Source: Naasia aerilata (GTDB taxonomy: Bacteria > Actinomycetota > Actinomycetes > Actinomycetales > Microbacteriaceae). Taken from it: DNA of 64,000 nt. Positions 1-10,895 of this stretch are shown piece after piece. Under the pieces are notes generated by a model that was not told the DNA's origin, made no database searches, and saw only the letters and a list, made by a program, of their open reading frames with translations. Positions within the stretch are counted from its first letter, which is position 1. The number at the start of each line of letters is the position of its first letter. Made by a program: the position numbers and the translations under genes. Location of the stretch: the NCBI RefSeq assembly GCF_030296595.1, contig NZ_AP027731.1, positions 1,550,001 through 1,614,000 on the forward strand. Reading direction: 5' to 3'.

Positions 1-1292
1 AAGAGCGCGATGAGGGTGATGACCGCGGCTCCGGTCAGGTAGAGGCCGACGAGGAAGATGTTCCCGTCCGCCGACCAGAGGCCGAGCGCCACCGTGGGAG
101 CCAGCGAGGCGCCGAGGATGCTCGCGACGTTGTAGGAGATCGCCGACCCCGTGTAGCGGGTGTTGGTCGGGAAGAGCTCGGGCAGCAGGGCTCCCATCGG
201 CCCGAACGTGAGGCCCATGAGCGCGAGACCGGCGATGAGGAAGAACGCCACCACCGAGGAGTCGTTCGCCTGCGCGAACCAGACCTGGAAGGTGAGGCCG
301 AAGAGCGCGATGAGGATGGTCGTGACGAGAAGGGTGCGGCGCCGGCCGTAGCGGTCGGCGAGGATTCCGGCGACGGGCGTGAGGAGTCCGAAGAACACGA
401 CCCCGATCAGCAGGAGCACCAGGAACTCGGGCCGCGTGTAGCCGAGGCCCACCTTCGCGCCCGGCGTCGCCTCGGCCGGCGCCGTGCCGTAGGTCAGGGT
501 GAACGTGGTCATGAAGTAGAAGAGCACGTAGGTGGCGAGCATGATGAACGTGCCGAGGATGAGCGGCCGCCAGCTGTTGCGGATCACGGCGGCGAGCGGC
601 ACGCGCACGCGCTCGCCACGCTCGAGCGACCTCTGGTAGACGGGCGTCTCGACGAGCTTCAGGCGCACGTAGAGCCCGACGACCACGAGGACCGCGCTGA
701 GCAGGAACGGGATGCGCCAGCCCCACGCGGCGAACTGGTCCGGCGACATGCTGAGCGACAGGATCAGGAAGAGACCGTTGGCGATGATGAAGCCGATCGG
801 CGCTCCCAGCTGCGGGAAGGTGCCGTAGATCGCCCGCTTGCGCTGGGGCGCGTTCTCGATCGCGAGCAGCGCGGCGCCGCTCCACTCGCCGCCGAGGCCG
901 AGGCCCTGGCCGAAGCGCAGGACCGCCAGCGCAGCCGGCGCCGCGATGCCCCAGGCGTCGAACGTCGGCAGGAGGCCGATGAGGAAGGTCGCGATGCCCA
1001 TGACCAGCAGGGACGCGACGAGGGTCACCTTGCGGCCGTGACGATCCCCGAAGTGGCCGAAGATGATCGAGCCGACCGGGCGCGCGAAGAAGGCCAGGGC
1101 GAACGTGACGAACGAGGAGAGCTGCGCGGCCGTCGCGTTCTCGTTGGGGAAGAAGAGGGTGGGGAAGACCAGCACCGCGGCGGTCGCGTAGACGTAGAAG
1201 TCGTAGAACTCGATGCTCGTCCCGATGAGGCTGGCGACGATGACGCGGGAGCGCGGATTGACGGGGACCACGGAGGCGGCTGTCGAGGTCAT
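1..1292 (-). CDS. MFS transporter, metabolite:H+ symporter (MHS) type, 3' end off window
   Basis: Inner-membrane secondary transporter, probably a proton symporter for an organic acid or similar small metabolite; the substrate cannot be read from sequence. The start ATG is at 1292 and the frame stays open to base 1, so about 430 N-terminal residues are present and the C-terminus is missing. Family marks seen: the N-terminal GTSIEFYDFYVYA segment typical of MHS members, the loop 2-3 motif GHFGDRHGRK, and a second copy ADRYGRRR between the two six-helix halves. Hydrophobic segments alternate as expected for 12 helices. It is divergent from the ribokinase gene. No regulator is adjacent. Confidence 0.88.
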   Translation of the reverse strand, partial: MTSTAASVVPVNPRSRVIVASLIGTSIEFYDFYVYATAAVLVFPTLFFPNENATAAQLSSFVTFALAFFARPVGSIIFGHFGDRHGRKVTLVASLLVMGIATFLIGLLPTFDAWGIAAPAALAVLRFGQGLGLGGEWSGAALLAIENAPQRKRAIYGTFPQLGAPIGFIIANGLFLILSLSMSPDQFAAWGWRIPFLLSAVLVVVGLYVRLKLVETPVYQRSLERGERVRVPLAAVIRNSWRPLILGTFIMLATYVLFYFMTTFTLTYGTAPAEATPGAKVGLGYTRPEFLVLLLIGVVFFGLLTPVAGILADRYGRRRTLLVTTILIALFGLTFQVWFAQANDSSVVAFFLIAGLALMGLTFGPMGALLPELFPTNTRYTGSAISYNVASILGASLAPTVALGLWSADGNIFLVGLYLTGAAVITLIAL

Positions 1293-1397
1293 GGGGTCCT
1301 GTTCGCGGAAGGGGTGCTGAAGCGTCGGTCGCTCCTGGTCGAGATTCGACCGATCAACGATACGCCCGGCGCGCGCCCCCGCTGGCAGGATGGGGGC

Positions 1398-2212
1398 GTG
1401 GGACGCGTCGTAGTGGTCGGTTCGCTGAACGTCGATTCCGTGGTGACCGTCGAGCGGCACCCGAAGCCGGGGAGACCATCCTCGGCGGCGACCTGCAGAC
1501 CCTGTGGGGTGGCAAGGGCGCGAACCAGGCGGTCGCCGCAGCGCGAGCGGGCGCGAAGGTCGCGATGATCGGCCGCGTCGGCGAGGATCCGTCCGGTGCG
1601 CGCTACCTGGGGCGCCTGGAGGCGTTCGGAATCGACGCCACGGGCATCCGCCGCGATCCTGACACCGTCACGGGGCATGCGGCGATCGCGGTCGCGGCCG
1701 ACGGGGAGAACACCATCATCGTGTCGCCGGGCGCGAACGGGCGGGTCGCGGTCGACGATCTCGGCGACCTCGCGGGGATCGGTCCAGGCGACGTGCTCCT
1801 GGCGCAGCTGGAGCTCGACCTCGGGGTCGTCGCCGAAGCGGTGCGCCGGGCCAGCGCCGCGGGCGCCCGCGTCGTTCTCAATGCCGCGCCGTACGCCGAC
1901 CTGCCGGCCGAGGTGCTCGCGCTCGCGGACCCGGTCGTCGTGAACGAGCACGAGGCCGAGCAGCTGGCCGCAGCCGGGCTCACCGCCCCCTCGCTCCTCG
2001 TCACGCGCGGCGGTGAGGGCGCAGAGTGGGGCGACATCCGCGTGCCTGCCGACAAGGTGGAACGGGTCGTGGACACCACCGGCGCCGGTGACGCGTTCTG
2101 CGGCGCGCTCGCCGCGGCGCTCGCCGACGGCGCGGACCGCGAGGCGGCGCTGAAGGCTGCGGCGACGGCGGGGGCCGAGGCGGTCGCATGGCCGGGAGCC
2201 CAGCCCGCCTGA
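1398..2212 (+). CDS. rbsK: Ribokinase, PfkB family (frameshifted in this sequence)
   Basis: Phosphorylates ribose at O5, feeding the pentose phosphate pathway; it would also salvage ribose released by the nucleoside hydrolase at 25.5-26.4 kb. The N-terminus VGRVVVVGSLNVDSVVTVE lies in one frame and the GGDLQT..GGKGANQAVAAARAG substrate motif in another; they join if one G is restored in the G4 run at 1469-1472. The rest is continuous and ends with the PfkB signature DTTGAGDAFCGALAAAL with the catalytic Asp. Repaired length about 271 aa. Start GTG 1398 is chosen because CAGGAT (1387-1392 region) sits six bases upstream, the leaderless pattern seen at many genes here. Convergent with the riboflavin operon. 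Confidence 0.85.
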
Positions 2213-2231
2213 CTCCGCGTCGGAGCGTCAA

Positions 2232-2291
2232 CCGCATCACTCCGGACAGACCGCAACCGGGGACCGATGCGGATAGTCCGAAGTGGTGCGG
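2232..2291. repeat. Palindromic repeat family B, copy 1 (imperfect hairpin)
   Basis: Two 26-base arms (2232-2257 and 2266-2291) around an 8-base loop cggggacc, with several mismatches. The right arm contains gatgcggatagtccgaa, also found in the perfect copy at 32560-32619, whose loop is cggagacc. It lies between convergent rbsK and ribH, where it could end transcription from both sides. Confidence 0.8.
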
Positions 2292-2307
2292 ACAGGCGAC
2301 CTCCGCC

Positions 2308-2790
2308 TCAGGAGACCTTGAGCCGCCTCAGGGTGAGCGCCGTGCGCACGGCGGCCTCGGCCGCCTCTGCGCCCTTGTCCTCCTTCGAGCCGGGCAGTCC
2401 CGCCCGGTCGATGCCCTGCTGCTCGTCGTCCAGGGTGAGGACGCCGAAGCCCACCGGCTTGCCGGTCAGGACCGCGACCTGGGTGAGCCCGGCGGTGGCG
2501 GCGTCGGCCACGAAGTCGAAGTGCGGGGTGCCGCCGCGGATGATGACGCCGAGCGCCACCACCGCGTCCGCACCGCCGTCGAGCGCCGCCTTCGCCAGCA
2601 CGGGCAGCTCGAAGCTGCCGGGAGCCTCCACCTCGCTGATGGTCGCGCCCACCGCCTCGAGCGTGCGCCGGGCGCCCGCACGCAGGCCCTCCGCGATCTG
2701 CTCGTGCCAGGTCCCGGCGATGATCGTCACCTTGAGCCCGGAGGCGTCGAGGCCCTCCAGGTTGCGCTCCGGGGATCCGTGTCCGCTCAC
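2308..2790 (-). CDS. ribH: 6,7-dimethyl-8-ribityllumazine synthase
   Basis: Condenses 5-amino-6-ribitylaminouracil with 3,4-dihydroxy-2-butanone 4-phosphate, the penultimate step of riboflavin synthesis; forms cytosolic capsid-like oligomers. The 160-aa protein has the family blocks APGSFELPVLAKAAL, GVIIRGGTPHFDFVAD (with the catalytic His) and PVGFGVLTLDDEQQ. The start GTG 2790 overlaps the ribBA stop by four bases, indicating translational coupling. It is the last gene of the rib operon. Confidence 0.96.
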   Translation of the reverse strand: MSGHGSPERNLEGLDASGLKVTIIAGTWHEQIAEGLRAGARRTLEAVGATISEVEAPGSFELPVLAKAALDGGADAVVALGVIIRGGTPHFDFVADAATAGLTQVAVLTGKPVGFGVLTLDDEQQGIDRAGLPGSKEDKGAEAAEAAVRTALTLRRLKVS

Positions 2791-4070
2791 TTCTGCTGTC
2801 CTTCCAGGGTGGGGAGGCTGTCGGAGAGGAGATCGATCGGGTCGATCGCGTGCCCCATCCGGTCGCGCTTGGTCTCCAGGTAGCCCTCGTTCTGCGGGGT
2901 GACGCCCACCACGAGCGGCACCCGTGAGCGCACGGTGATCCCGTGGCTCTGCAGCTGGCGCACCTTCTCCGGGTTGTTGGTGAGGAGGCTGACGTCGTTC
3001 AGGCCGAGGTCGGCGAGGATGGCGCTCGCGGCGCCGTAGTCGCGCGCGTCGGCGGGCAGGCCGAGAGCGAGGTTCGCGTCGAGCGTGTCCAGCCCGTCCT
3101 CCTGCAGGCGGTACGCCCGCAGCTTGTTGACGAGGCCGATGCCGCGACCCTCGTGCCCGCGCAGGTAGACGACGACCCCGCCTTCGCGCTGGATCTCCTC
3201 CATCGCCGCGTCGAGCTGGGGGCCGCACTCGCACTTGAGCGAGCCGAACGCCTCCCCGGTCAGGCACTCGGAGTGGACACGCACGAGCGCGCCGGGTCCG
3301 GGCTCGCCGGCCACGATGGCGACGTGGTCGGCGCCGGTGAGGCCGTCGCGGTAGGCGCGCATCCGGAACGGGCCGTGCTCGGTGGGAACCGTGGTCTCGA
3401 CCTCGAAGCGCACGCGCGGGGAGTCGGTGAAGACGGGACCGTCGCAGAGCCGCGCCTGCTCCGGCTCGGTCTGAAGGTATTCGAGGAGCAGCTCGATGGT
3501 CGTCACCAGGACGCCTTCGCGCTCGCCGAACTTGATCAGCTCGGGCAGGCGCATCATCTCGCCGCCCTCCGCCATGACCTCGGCGATCGCGGCGACGGGC
3601 TGCAGGCCCGCGAGCCGCATCAGGTCGACCGCCGCCTCGGTGTGGCCGGCGCGCTGCCGCACTCCGCCTGCGACCGCGCGGAGGGGGAGGATGTGGCCGG
3701 GGCGGATGAGCCTCGAGGGCGTCGCCGACGGGTCGGCGAGCGTCCGCAGCGTGTGCGCGCGGTCAGCCGCGCTGATGCCGGTCGAGAGACGGTCGGCGGC
3801 GTCCACCGTGACGGTGTAGTTGGTGCCTCGGACGTCCTCGTTCACCGCCACCATGACAGGCAGCTCGAGCCGATCGGCGACCTCGGCGGGCATGGGCGCG
3901 CAGAGGAAGCCGGACGTGTTGCGGATCGTCCAGGCGATGCTGGCCTGGGTGGCGAGCTCCGCCGCCAGAATGACGTCGCCCTCGTTCTCCCGCGCCTCAT
4001 CGTCGGCGACGATGACGGGCCGGCCGGCCCTCAGCGCCTCGAGGACCTGGGGAATGCTCGCGAGACTCAT
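2787..4070 (-). CDS. ribBA: Bifunctional 3,4-dihydroxy-2-butanone-4-phosphate synthase / GTP cyclohydrolase II
   Basis: Supplies both riboflavin precursors: the N-terminal half (about residues 1-200) makes dihydroxybutanone phosphate from ribulose 5-phosphate, and the C-terminal half opens GTP. Seen: DDEARENEGDVILAAE and TGISAADRAHTLR in the RibB domain; in RibA, the zinc-cysteine motif HSECLTGEAFGSLKCECG, YLRGHEGRGIGLVNKLRAY and the TNNPEKV segment. 427 aa is a normal length for the fusion. ATG 4070 overlaps the ribE stop in ATGA. Regulated with the operon by the FMN riboswitch. Confidence 0.97.
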   Translation of the reverse strand: MSLASIPQVLEALRAGRPVIVADDEARENEGDVILAAELATQASIAWTIRNTSGFLCAPMPAEVADRLELPVMVAVNEDVRGTNYTVTVDAADRLSTGISAADRAHTLRTLADPSATPSRLIRPGHILPLRAVAGGVRQRAGHTEAAVDLMRLAGLQPVAAIAEVMAEGGEMMRLPELIKFGEREGVLVTTIELLLEYLQTEPEQARLCDGPVFTDSPRVRFEVETTVPTEHGPFRMRAYRDGLTGADHVAIVAGEPGPGALVRVHSECLTGEAFGSLKCECGPQLDAAMEEIQREGGVVVYLRGHEGRGIGLVNKLRAYRLQEDGLDTLDANLALGLPADARDYGAASAILADLGLNDVSLLTNNPEKVRQLQSHGITVRSRVPLVVGVTPQNEGYLETKRDRMGHAIDPIDLLSDSLPTLEGQQK

Positions 4071-4714
4071 CTCGCGCCTCCTTCTGCTGCGCGTGCGATC
4101 GGCAGATCCGCGAACGCGGCCAGCCGGCGGACGTGCCGCGCAAGCACATCCGTCTCCACGTTGACGACCGCGCCGGGCTCCAGGGAGCCGAGGGTCGTCG
4201 CGGTGAGGGTCTCGGGGATGAGGCTCACCTCGAACCAGGAGGTGTCCGCGCCGGGCTCGCTCACCGCGGACACGGTGAGCGAGACTCCGGCGACCGCGAT
4301 CGAGCCCTTGTCCACGACCAGCGGCGCGAGGGCCGGGTCGAGGGCGAAGCGCAGCACGCGCCAGTGCTCGAGGTCGCTGCGGGCGATCAGGGTGCCGACG
4401 CCGTCGACGTGGCCCTGGACGATGTGCCCGCCGAGGCGGTCGCCCACCTGAGCGGCCCGCTCGAGGTTGACGGCATCACCCACTCCCACGCTCGCGAGCG
4501 CCGAGACGGCGAGCGTCTGGCCCATGACGTCGGCGGCGAACCAGTCGGCTCCCTGGTCGATCACGGTGAGGCACACGCCGCTGACGGAGATCGAGTCGCC
4601 GTGGCGGGCGTCGGACACGGCGAGCGGTGCGCGGACGGTCAGGCGCGCGCTGCCGTCGGGCAGGTTCTCGAGCGCGGTGACCTCCCCGCGCTCCTCGATG
4701 ATTCCGGTGAACAT
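4067..4714 (-). CDS. ribE: Riboflavin synthase, alpha subunit
   Basis: Dismutates two lumazine molecules to riboflavin. The 215-aa protein starts with the diagnostic MFTGIIEERGEV and contains two homologous lumazine-binding barrels: the first has SISVSGVCLTVID and GGHIVQGHVDGVGT, the second DKGSIAVAGVSLTVS and NVETDVLARHV. ATG 4714 is preceded by GAGGAGG and lies one base past the ribD stop; the frame upstream of it belongs to ribD, so longer versions are wrong. Also called ribC in some species. Confidence 0.96.
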   Translation of the reverse strand: MFTGIIEERGEVTALENLPDGSARLTVRAPLAVSDARHGDSISVSGVCLTVIDQGADWFAADVMGQTLAVSALASVGVGDAVNLERAAQVGDRLGGHIVQGHVDGVGTLIARSDLEHWRVLRFALDPALAPLVVDKGSIAVAGVSLTVSAVSEPGADTSWFEVSLIPETLTATTLGSLEPGAVVNVETDVLARHVRRLAAFADLPIARAAEGGAR

Positions 4715-4715
4715 G

Positions 4716-5824
4716 TCAGTCCTCCTCGAACTGGCGTCGCGGTCGCGCGACGATGCGGACGTCGTTGCCCAGTCGATCGACCGAGACGAGGTCCATTGCG
4801 GAGGCATCGGCCATGGTGGCGATGCCGAGATCGGCGGTGGCGAGCCGCGGCCCGCCGAGCAGAACCGGCGCGACGTAGGCGACGACCTCGTCGACGAGAC
4901 CCGCCTTCAACAGCGCGCTCTCCAGGGTGGGGCCCCCTTCCACGAAGACGCTGCGGATGCCGTCGTCCCACAGCTGGGCGAGGAGGGCCGGCAGGTCGGC
5001 ACCGTCGGACGTTCGGAAGCCGCCGGGGGAGAGGCGGAGCGCGGCATCCTCGGGCACCGGACGGCGGCCCACGACGACGACGTGCGGCTGATGCGCGAGC
5101 AGGGTGCCGTCGTCCGCCCGTGCGGTCAGGGCAGGGTCGTCGGCGAGGACGGTGCCCGTGCCCACCAGGATCGCGCCGGCCTCGGCACGGCGTCGGTGCA
5201 CGTCGGAGCGGGAGACGCCGCCGGTGATCCAGCGGCTCGTGCCGTCTGCTGCGGCGATGCGCCCGTCGAGACTGGACGCCCACTTCGCGGTCACGAACGG
5301 GCGGCCGAGGCGTGCGGCGGTCAGCCAGACGTGAAGGGTGTCCTCGACACGGGATCCCAGGACCCCTCGAGGACCTCGACGCCGGCGGCCTCGAGGCGCT
5401 GGGCTCCGCCGTTGGCGTCCGGGGTGGGATCGGAGACGGCGAACACGACCCGCGCGACGCCGGCCGCGATGAGCGCCTCGCTGCACGGGCCCGTGCGGCC
5501 GTTGTGGTTGCAGGGCTCGAGGGTGACGACGGCGGTCGCGCCCCGCGCTCCGCCTTCGGGAAGGTGGGAGAGGGCATCCACCTCGGCGTGCGCGGTGCCC
5601 GCGCCGCGGTGCCAGCCCTCGGCGAGGACGCTGCCGTCGGGCGCGAGGAGAACGCAGCCGACCTGGGGATTCGCGGTCCAGGCGGGACCGTGCAGCGCCA
5701 GCTCGAGGGCCCGCTCCATGGCGCGCTCGAGGGCGTCGCCGGTCGGTGCGGCGGTGCGTGCGTCGCCCAACTTCCTCGTCCGGTCCGGACTCGTCGGCTG
5801 GGGTGCGGTGCGGGGGTCGCCCAC
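4716..5824 (-). CDS. ribD: Bifunctional pyrimidine deaminase/reductase RibD (frameshifted in this sequence)
   Basis: Deaminates and then reduces the pyrimidine product of GTP cyclohydrolase II. The N-terminal deaminase domain shows NPQVGCVLLAPDGSVLAEGWH, HAEVDAL and PCNHNGRTGPCSEALI, the zinc ligands of the cytidine-deaminase fold. The reductase domain follows in another frame with RPFVTAKWASSLDGRIA, DDGIRSVFVEGGPTLESALL. The frames join if one C is restored in the plus-strand C4 run at 5363-5366. Two starts are possible, GTG 5824 and TTG 5770, each behind its own copy of a duplicated ribosome-binding region. First gene after the FMN riboswitch. Confidence 0.9.
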
Positions 5825-5847
5825 TTCTTCCTCGTCCTGTCTGGACT
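5751..5847 (-). repeat. Tandem duplication of the ribD translation start region
   Basis: Minus-strand copies at 5847-5805 and 5791-5751 both read agtcc-gac-ggacgaggaag followed by a start codon and gggcgac, then gcaccgc. The first copy carries GAGGAAG-aa-GTG (start 5824), the second GAGGAAG-TTG (start 5770). The two starts are in frame, 18 codons apart. The duplication lies between the riboswitch and the deaminase domain. Confidence 0.75.
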
Positions 5848-5892
5848 CCGGGGGCGACGGCTGCCGTCGTCAGGGCGCGAGTGCGCACCGAC

Positions 5893-6033
5893 GACCGTGC
5901 TGCCTCCCATCCAGACTGTGACTGTCGGTTCCGGAATTCCACCGGATCGGCCGGCGCTCGACCCTTGCGGGGCGCTCGCCGGTTCGCGGACTATGACCGC
6001 CGGTTCGGAATTACGCCGACCCCGGAGCACGTG
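5893..6033 (-). promoter_or_regulatory. FMN riboswitch (RFN element)
   Basis: Read on the minus strand, the block contains the conserved RFN elements in order: GCTCCGGGGTCGGCG, AATTCCGAACCGGCGGTCATAG, TCCGCGAACC, a variable hairpin, GGTGGAATTCCGGAACCGAC and AGTCACAGTCTGGATGGGAG closing the outer stem. It precedes ribD by about 70 bases. FMN binding normally lowers expression of the downstream rib genes; whether control here is by termination or by hiding the start cannot be decided from sequence alone. Confidence 0.93.
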
Positions 6034-6045
6034 TTGCTTGCTTCA

Positions 6046-6051
6046 GTTATA
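6046..6051 (-). promoter_or_regulatory. Probable -10 box of the riboflavin operon promoter
   Basis: On the minus strand TATAAC stands about 13 bases upstream of the first conserved riboswitch base, which would place transcription start just before the RFN element. No clear -35 is seen. Confidence 0.4.
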
Positions 6052-6101
6052 CGGCAACGCCTGGGCGCGCCGATTATTCCCGCCTGCCGAGGAAGTCTCG
6101 A

Positions 6102-6152
6102 CTTGCCGAAAAGTCCCGCTAACTCGTGCTCAGAGCGGGACTTTTCGGCAAG
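6102..6152. repeat. Palindromic repeat family A, copy 1 (perfect 19-bp arms)
   Basis: Arms 6102-6120 and 6134-6152 (cttgccgaaaagtcccgct and its exact complement) surround a 13-base loop. It lies between the end of the HAD gene and the rib promoter. Related copies are at 6194-6250 and 55336-55398. Confidence 0.85.
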
Positions 6153-6193
6153 CGGGTGCCGTGCGGGGTGCCGTGCGGGCTGCCGTGGTGGGC

Positions 6194-6250
6194 CGACTTG
6201 CCGGAGAATCACGCTTGGAGGGCTCAGAAGCGGGATTCTTCGGCAAGTCG
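6194..6250. repeat. Palindromic repeat family A, copy 2
   Basis: Arms 6194-6216 (cgacttgccggagaatcacgctt without its last bases) and 6228-6250 pair with two mismatches around an 11-base loop. It begins one base from the HAD stop codon, so it may act as that gene's terminator. The two copies 6102-6152 and 6194-6250 are separated by a GTGCCGTGCGGG-type short repeat. Confidence 0.8.
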
Positions 6251-6251
6251 C

Positions 6252-6992
6252 TCAGGGTGCCGCCACCACAACCGGGAGCTCGGCCAGGCTGCGGATGCGC
6301 ACCACGCCCAGGTCTTCCGCCTCTCGCAGATCGGCCGGGTCCGACTCCTCGCCGGGCCGGTCGAGCCAGATGCCGCGCAGCCCGGCCGCGGCGGCGCCGA
6401 TCGCGTCGGTGCGGAGCCGGTCGCCCACGTAGACGGCGTCCGACGGGAGCGACCCGAGCCGCTCGCACGCGAGCTCGAAGATCCGCCGATCCGGCTTCGT
6501 GACCCCCACATCGCCAGACGCGACGATCACGTCCATCCGCTCGCCGAGCCGGGTGGCGTCGAGCCTCGTCATCTGGAAGTCGAGCTCGCCGTTCGTGATG
6601 ATGCCGAGCTTCACGCCGGGGATCCGGTCGCGCAGCGTGTCCAGGCACGGGAGGGCGTCGTCGTGCAGGCGCCAGGCGTTGCGGTACTCGCGGTGGTAGC
6701 CGGACCACCAGTCGTCGGCGCGGGCGTCCCCGTCCAGGCTGCCGCCGAGAGCGGACATCAGCCCGCGTGCCCGCACCCGGCGCTGCTCCAGGTAGCCGAG
6801 CTCGCCCGCCAGGTACCGCGGGTAGTGCAGCTCCTCCAGGTCCCGCCACTGCTCCAGCGTGGCTGCGCGGTCCTCGACGACGGTCCCGATCGCGTCGAGG
6901 TGGGCGAGGATTCCTGCCTCGACCGCGCCCCGATGCGCGAACAGCGTGTCGTCGAGGTCGAACAGCACAGCGCGGATCACGGCAGCGGCCAT
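6252..6992 (-). CDS. HAD-family hydrolase (phosphatase-like)
   Basis: Haloacid dehalogenase superfamily enzyme, probably a small-molecule phosphatase. Motif I is VLFDLDDTLFAHRG with the nucleophile and acid Asp, motif II GIITNGELDFQ, motif III Lys in VTKPDRRIFE, and motif IV VYVGDRLRTDAIGA. About 246 aa. ATG 6992 lies inside the end of the upstream acetyltransferase gene; GTG 6980 overlaps that gene's stop as GTGA and is an equally good start. Some members of this subgroup dephosphorylate FMN or pyrimidine nucleotides, but the placement next to the riboflavin operon is the only hint of that here. Confidence 0.85.
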   Translation of the reverse strand: MAAAVIRAVLFDLDDTLFAHRGAVEAGILAHLDAIGTVVEDRAATLEQWRDLEELHYPRYLAGELGYLEQRRVRARGLMSALGGSLDGDARADDWWSGYHREYRNAWRLHDDALPCLDTLRDRIPGVKLGIITNGELDFQMTRLDATRLGERMDVIVASGDVGVTKPDRRIFELACERLGSLPSDAVYVGDRLRTDAIGAAAAGLRGIWLDRPGEESDPADLREAEDLGVVRIRSLAELPVVVAAP

Positions 6993-7552
6993 TGCAGTGA
7001 CTGGCGCAGTTGCGACGAACCGGCGGGACGCTGCTGCGAAGCGTGAAGCACCCCGTGCCACGAGGCCGGGAAGCTCCCGTCCCGGTAGGGCACGGAGCTG
7101 GGGGCCTCGCCCGTGAAGGCGAAGCCGGCCTTGCGTGCGAGCGTCGCCGATGCGGTGTTCCCCACGAGGCACTCCCACCGCACAAGGGGGACGCCCGACT
7201 GGAATGCGAAGTCGACAACAGCGGCGACGGCCTCGCTCATGTAGCCGCGACCGCGGAACGGCGCGCCGAGCCAGTACCCGAGGTCGGAACGCTCTGAACG
7301 GAACGCGACGACGCCGAGAAGCGCGCCCTCATCGCGGAGGCGGAGAGCCCAGGTGCACTCCCGGCCGTCCATCCATCCCTGGGGCACGAACTCGCGGACA
7401 AAGGACTCGGCGTCTGCGCGGCCATAGGGCCACGGCACGGTGAGGTAGCGCTCGAACAGCGGGTCCTGGCAGTAGCGGACGATGTCGTCGACGTCCTCCT
7501 CCAGCGGCTGGTCCAGGACCAGCCGGTCAGTGCGGAGGACGACGGGCGTCAC
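6977..7552 (-). CDS. GNAT-family N-acetyltransferase
   Basis: 191-aa RimJ/RimL-like acetyltransferase that would transfer an acetyl group from acetyl-CoA to a protein N-terminus or small amine; target unknown. Seen: the N-terminal LRTDRLVLDQPLEEDVDDIV, the SDLGYWLGAPFRGRGYMSEA segment that includes the CoA pyrophosphate-binding turn (R/Q-x-x-G-x-G/A form GRGYM), and the C-terminal ARKAGFAFTGE block. GTG 7552 starts one base after the trpS stop, so it is co-transcribed with trpS. Confidence 0.85.
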   Translation of the reverse strand: MTPVVLRTDRLVLDQPLEEDVDDIVRYCQDPLFERYLTVPWPYGRADAESFVREFVPQGWMDGRECTWALRLRDEGALLGVVAFRSERSDLGYWLGAPFRGRGYMSEAVAAVVDFAFQSGVPLVRWECLVGNTASATLARKAGFAFTGEAPSSVPYRDGSFPASWHGVLHASQQRPAGSSQLRQSLQWPLP

Positions 7553-7553
7553 G

Positions 7554-9444
<1,891 letters not shown>

Positions 9445-9537
9445 GCTCTTCATCCTATTGAGCGCCGCCGACGGCCCCTTCCGTGCCCGCGGCCGTGGGA
9501 GTGGCGCCGCTCGGCTGCCGGCGCCCGGTGCGCGGCC

Positions 9538-10736
9538 CTATTTCGGCGAGCCGGCGTCCTGCTCGGCGAGCTCCTCCGTGGTCGGCACGGCCTTGCGGCG
9601 GCGGGCCTCGGTGCGGACGTCCCGGGCGATCCGGCGGCCGAGGCGCCACTTCTGGATGCCGCGCGCGGACCGGTACTCCTCCTCCGCGCGCTTGTGGTTG
9701 GCGTCGGCGACGAGGCGGCGCGCCTCCTCGAGGCGGAGCGCATCCTGCACCGCCAGGTCTTCGTCGGAGAGGGTGCGCGCCTCGATGCCGGCGTCGTTCA
9801 TCCCGACCTCGATCCAGGACGCCGCGAGCAGCAGCACCTGGCAGAAGAAGTTGTAGAAGATCAGCAGCCCGATGATCACCGCGAAGCCCGCGAGCAGGGG
9901 TTGTTGCGAACACCGCCGATGAGGCCGAGCGTGAAGGCGCCCTTGAGGATGTCGATCCCGACTGCGCCGATCAGGGCACCGACTGCGAGGCGGCGCAGGG
10001 GAATCGGGACGGCGGAGAGCACTCGGAAGGCGGCCGCCACCGTCACGAAGTCGACGAGGAGCACCAGCAGGTTCCCGATGATGGTGGCCACCGCAGTGGC
10101 GAACAGCGACTTGTCACCGATGCCGAGGAAGTTGAAGACCGTCTCGAGGATGCCGTTCGTCAGGAAGGTGAGGCCCGCGGAGACGAGGATCAGGACGCCG
10201 AATCCCAGCGCCAGGCCGAGGTCCCTGAGCTTCTGCAAGAGGAAGAAGGTCGTGTCGCCGGGCAGGTCGAAGATGCGCCGGATCGCGTCGCGCATGGAGG
10301 CCAGGAAGCCGAGCGCGGTGAGGAGCAGGCCGACGAGAGCGATGGCGCCCGTCCAGGTCAGCCCGCCTGCCGAGAGGAGGTCGTCCGGGTCGATGACTCC
10401 GCCCTTGGCGACGAGATTGGGCACCGTCGAGTTGATGCCGCTGACGAGGCCGTCGCGCAGCACGACGTTGCCGGAGATGATGAACCCCGCGACCGAGAAC
10501 GTCACCCACAGCGCCGCGAAGGTGGCGAAGACGGCGTTGTAGCTCATCCCCGCTGCGAGGAGCGGTCCGCCCTGCTGGTTGTAGTGCTGGAACACCCGCA
10601 CCGGCCGCGACTGCAGCACCTTCGCGAGGAGCGCGGCGAACCCGGTCTTCGGCTCCTCGGGCGTCGGCTTCGCACTCGGCGCGGTGGCGACCGCCTCGTC
10701 ATCCCGAACGGCCAGCGCGTCGGCGTCTCTCGCCAT
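9538..10736 (-). CDS. YihY/UPF0761-family inner membrane protein (frameshifted in this sequence)
   Basis: Polytopic membrane protein of the YihY family (older name ribonuclease BN, now doubted); function unknown. The N-terminal part includes RVFQHYNQQGGPLLAAGMSYN, the family signature, then about six hydrophobic segments. The frame breaks after GGVRNNP and resumes as LLAGFAVIIGLLIFYNFFCQ if one G is restored in the plus-strand G4 run at 9897-9900. The soluble tail is rich in Arg, Glu and Ala and probably helical. ATG 10736 has TAGGCT six bases upstream, so the mRNA is likely leaderless. Repaired length about 399 aa. Confidence 0.85.
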
Positions 10737-10796
10737 CCTCGAAGCCTAGGGGGACCGCCGTCCGGTTCCCGCGCAGGCGCTCTCGCAACGCCCCTT

Positions 10797-10877
10797 TCCC
10801 TCAACAGGCATTCCTGCCTTGAACAGGCTGGAGAACGGGAGCGGAACCTGTTGAAGGCAGAAATGGCTGTCGAGGGA
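10797..10877. repeat. 81-bp palindromic repeat family C, left copy
   Basis: Arms tccctcaacaggcattcctg.. (from 10797) and its near-complement ending cgaggga (10877) match at about 30 of 35 positions around a short loop. Same outer sequence and the same 81-base length as the copy at 11825-11905. Lies between the 3' end of the AbiEi-like gene and the start of the YihY gene. Confidence 0.85.
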
Positions 10878-10895
10878 CGGGAGGCTCCCGGCCAG

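Noticed and set aside
2943..4451. 502-codon open frame on the plus strand
   Set aside because: Antisense shadow of ribBA and ribE, which match known families over their whole length; high GC leaves long open antisense frames.
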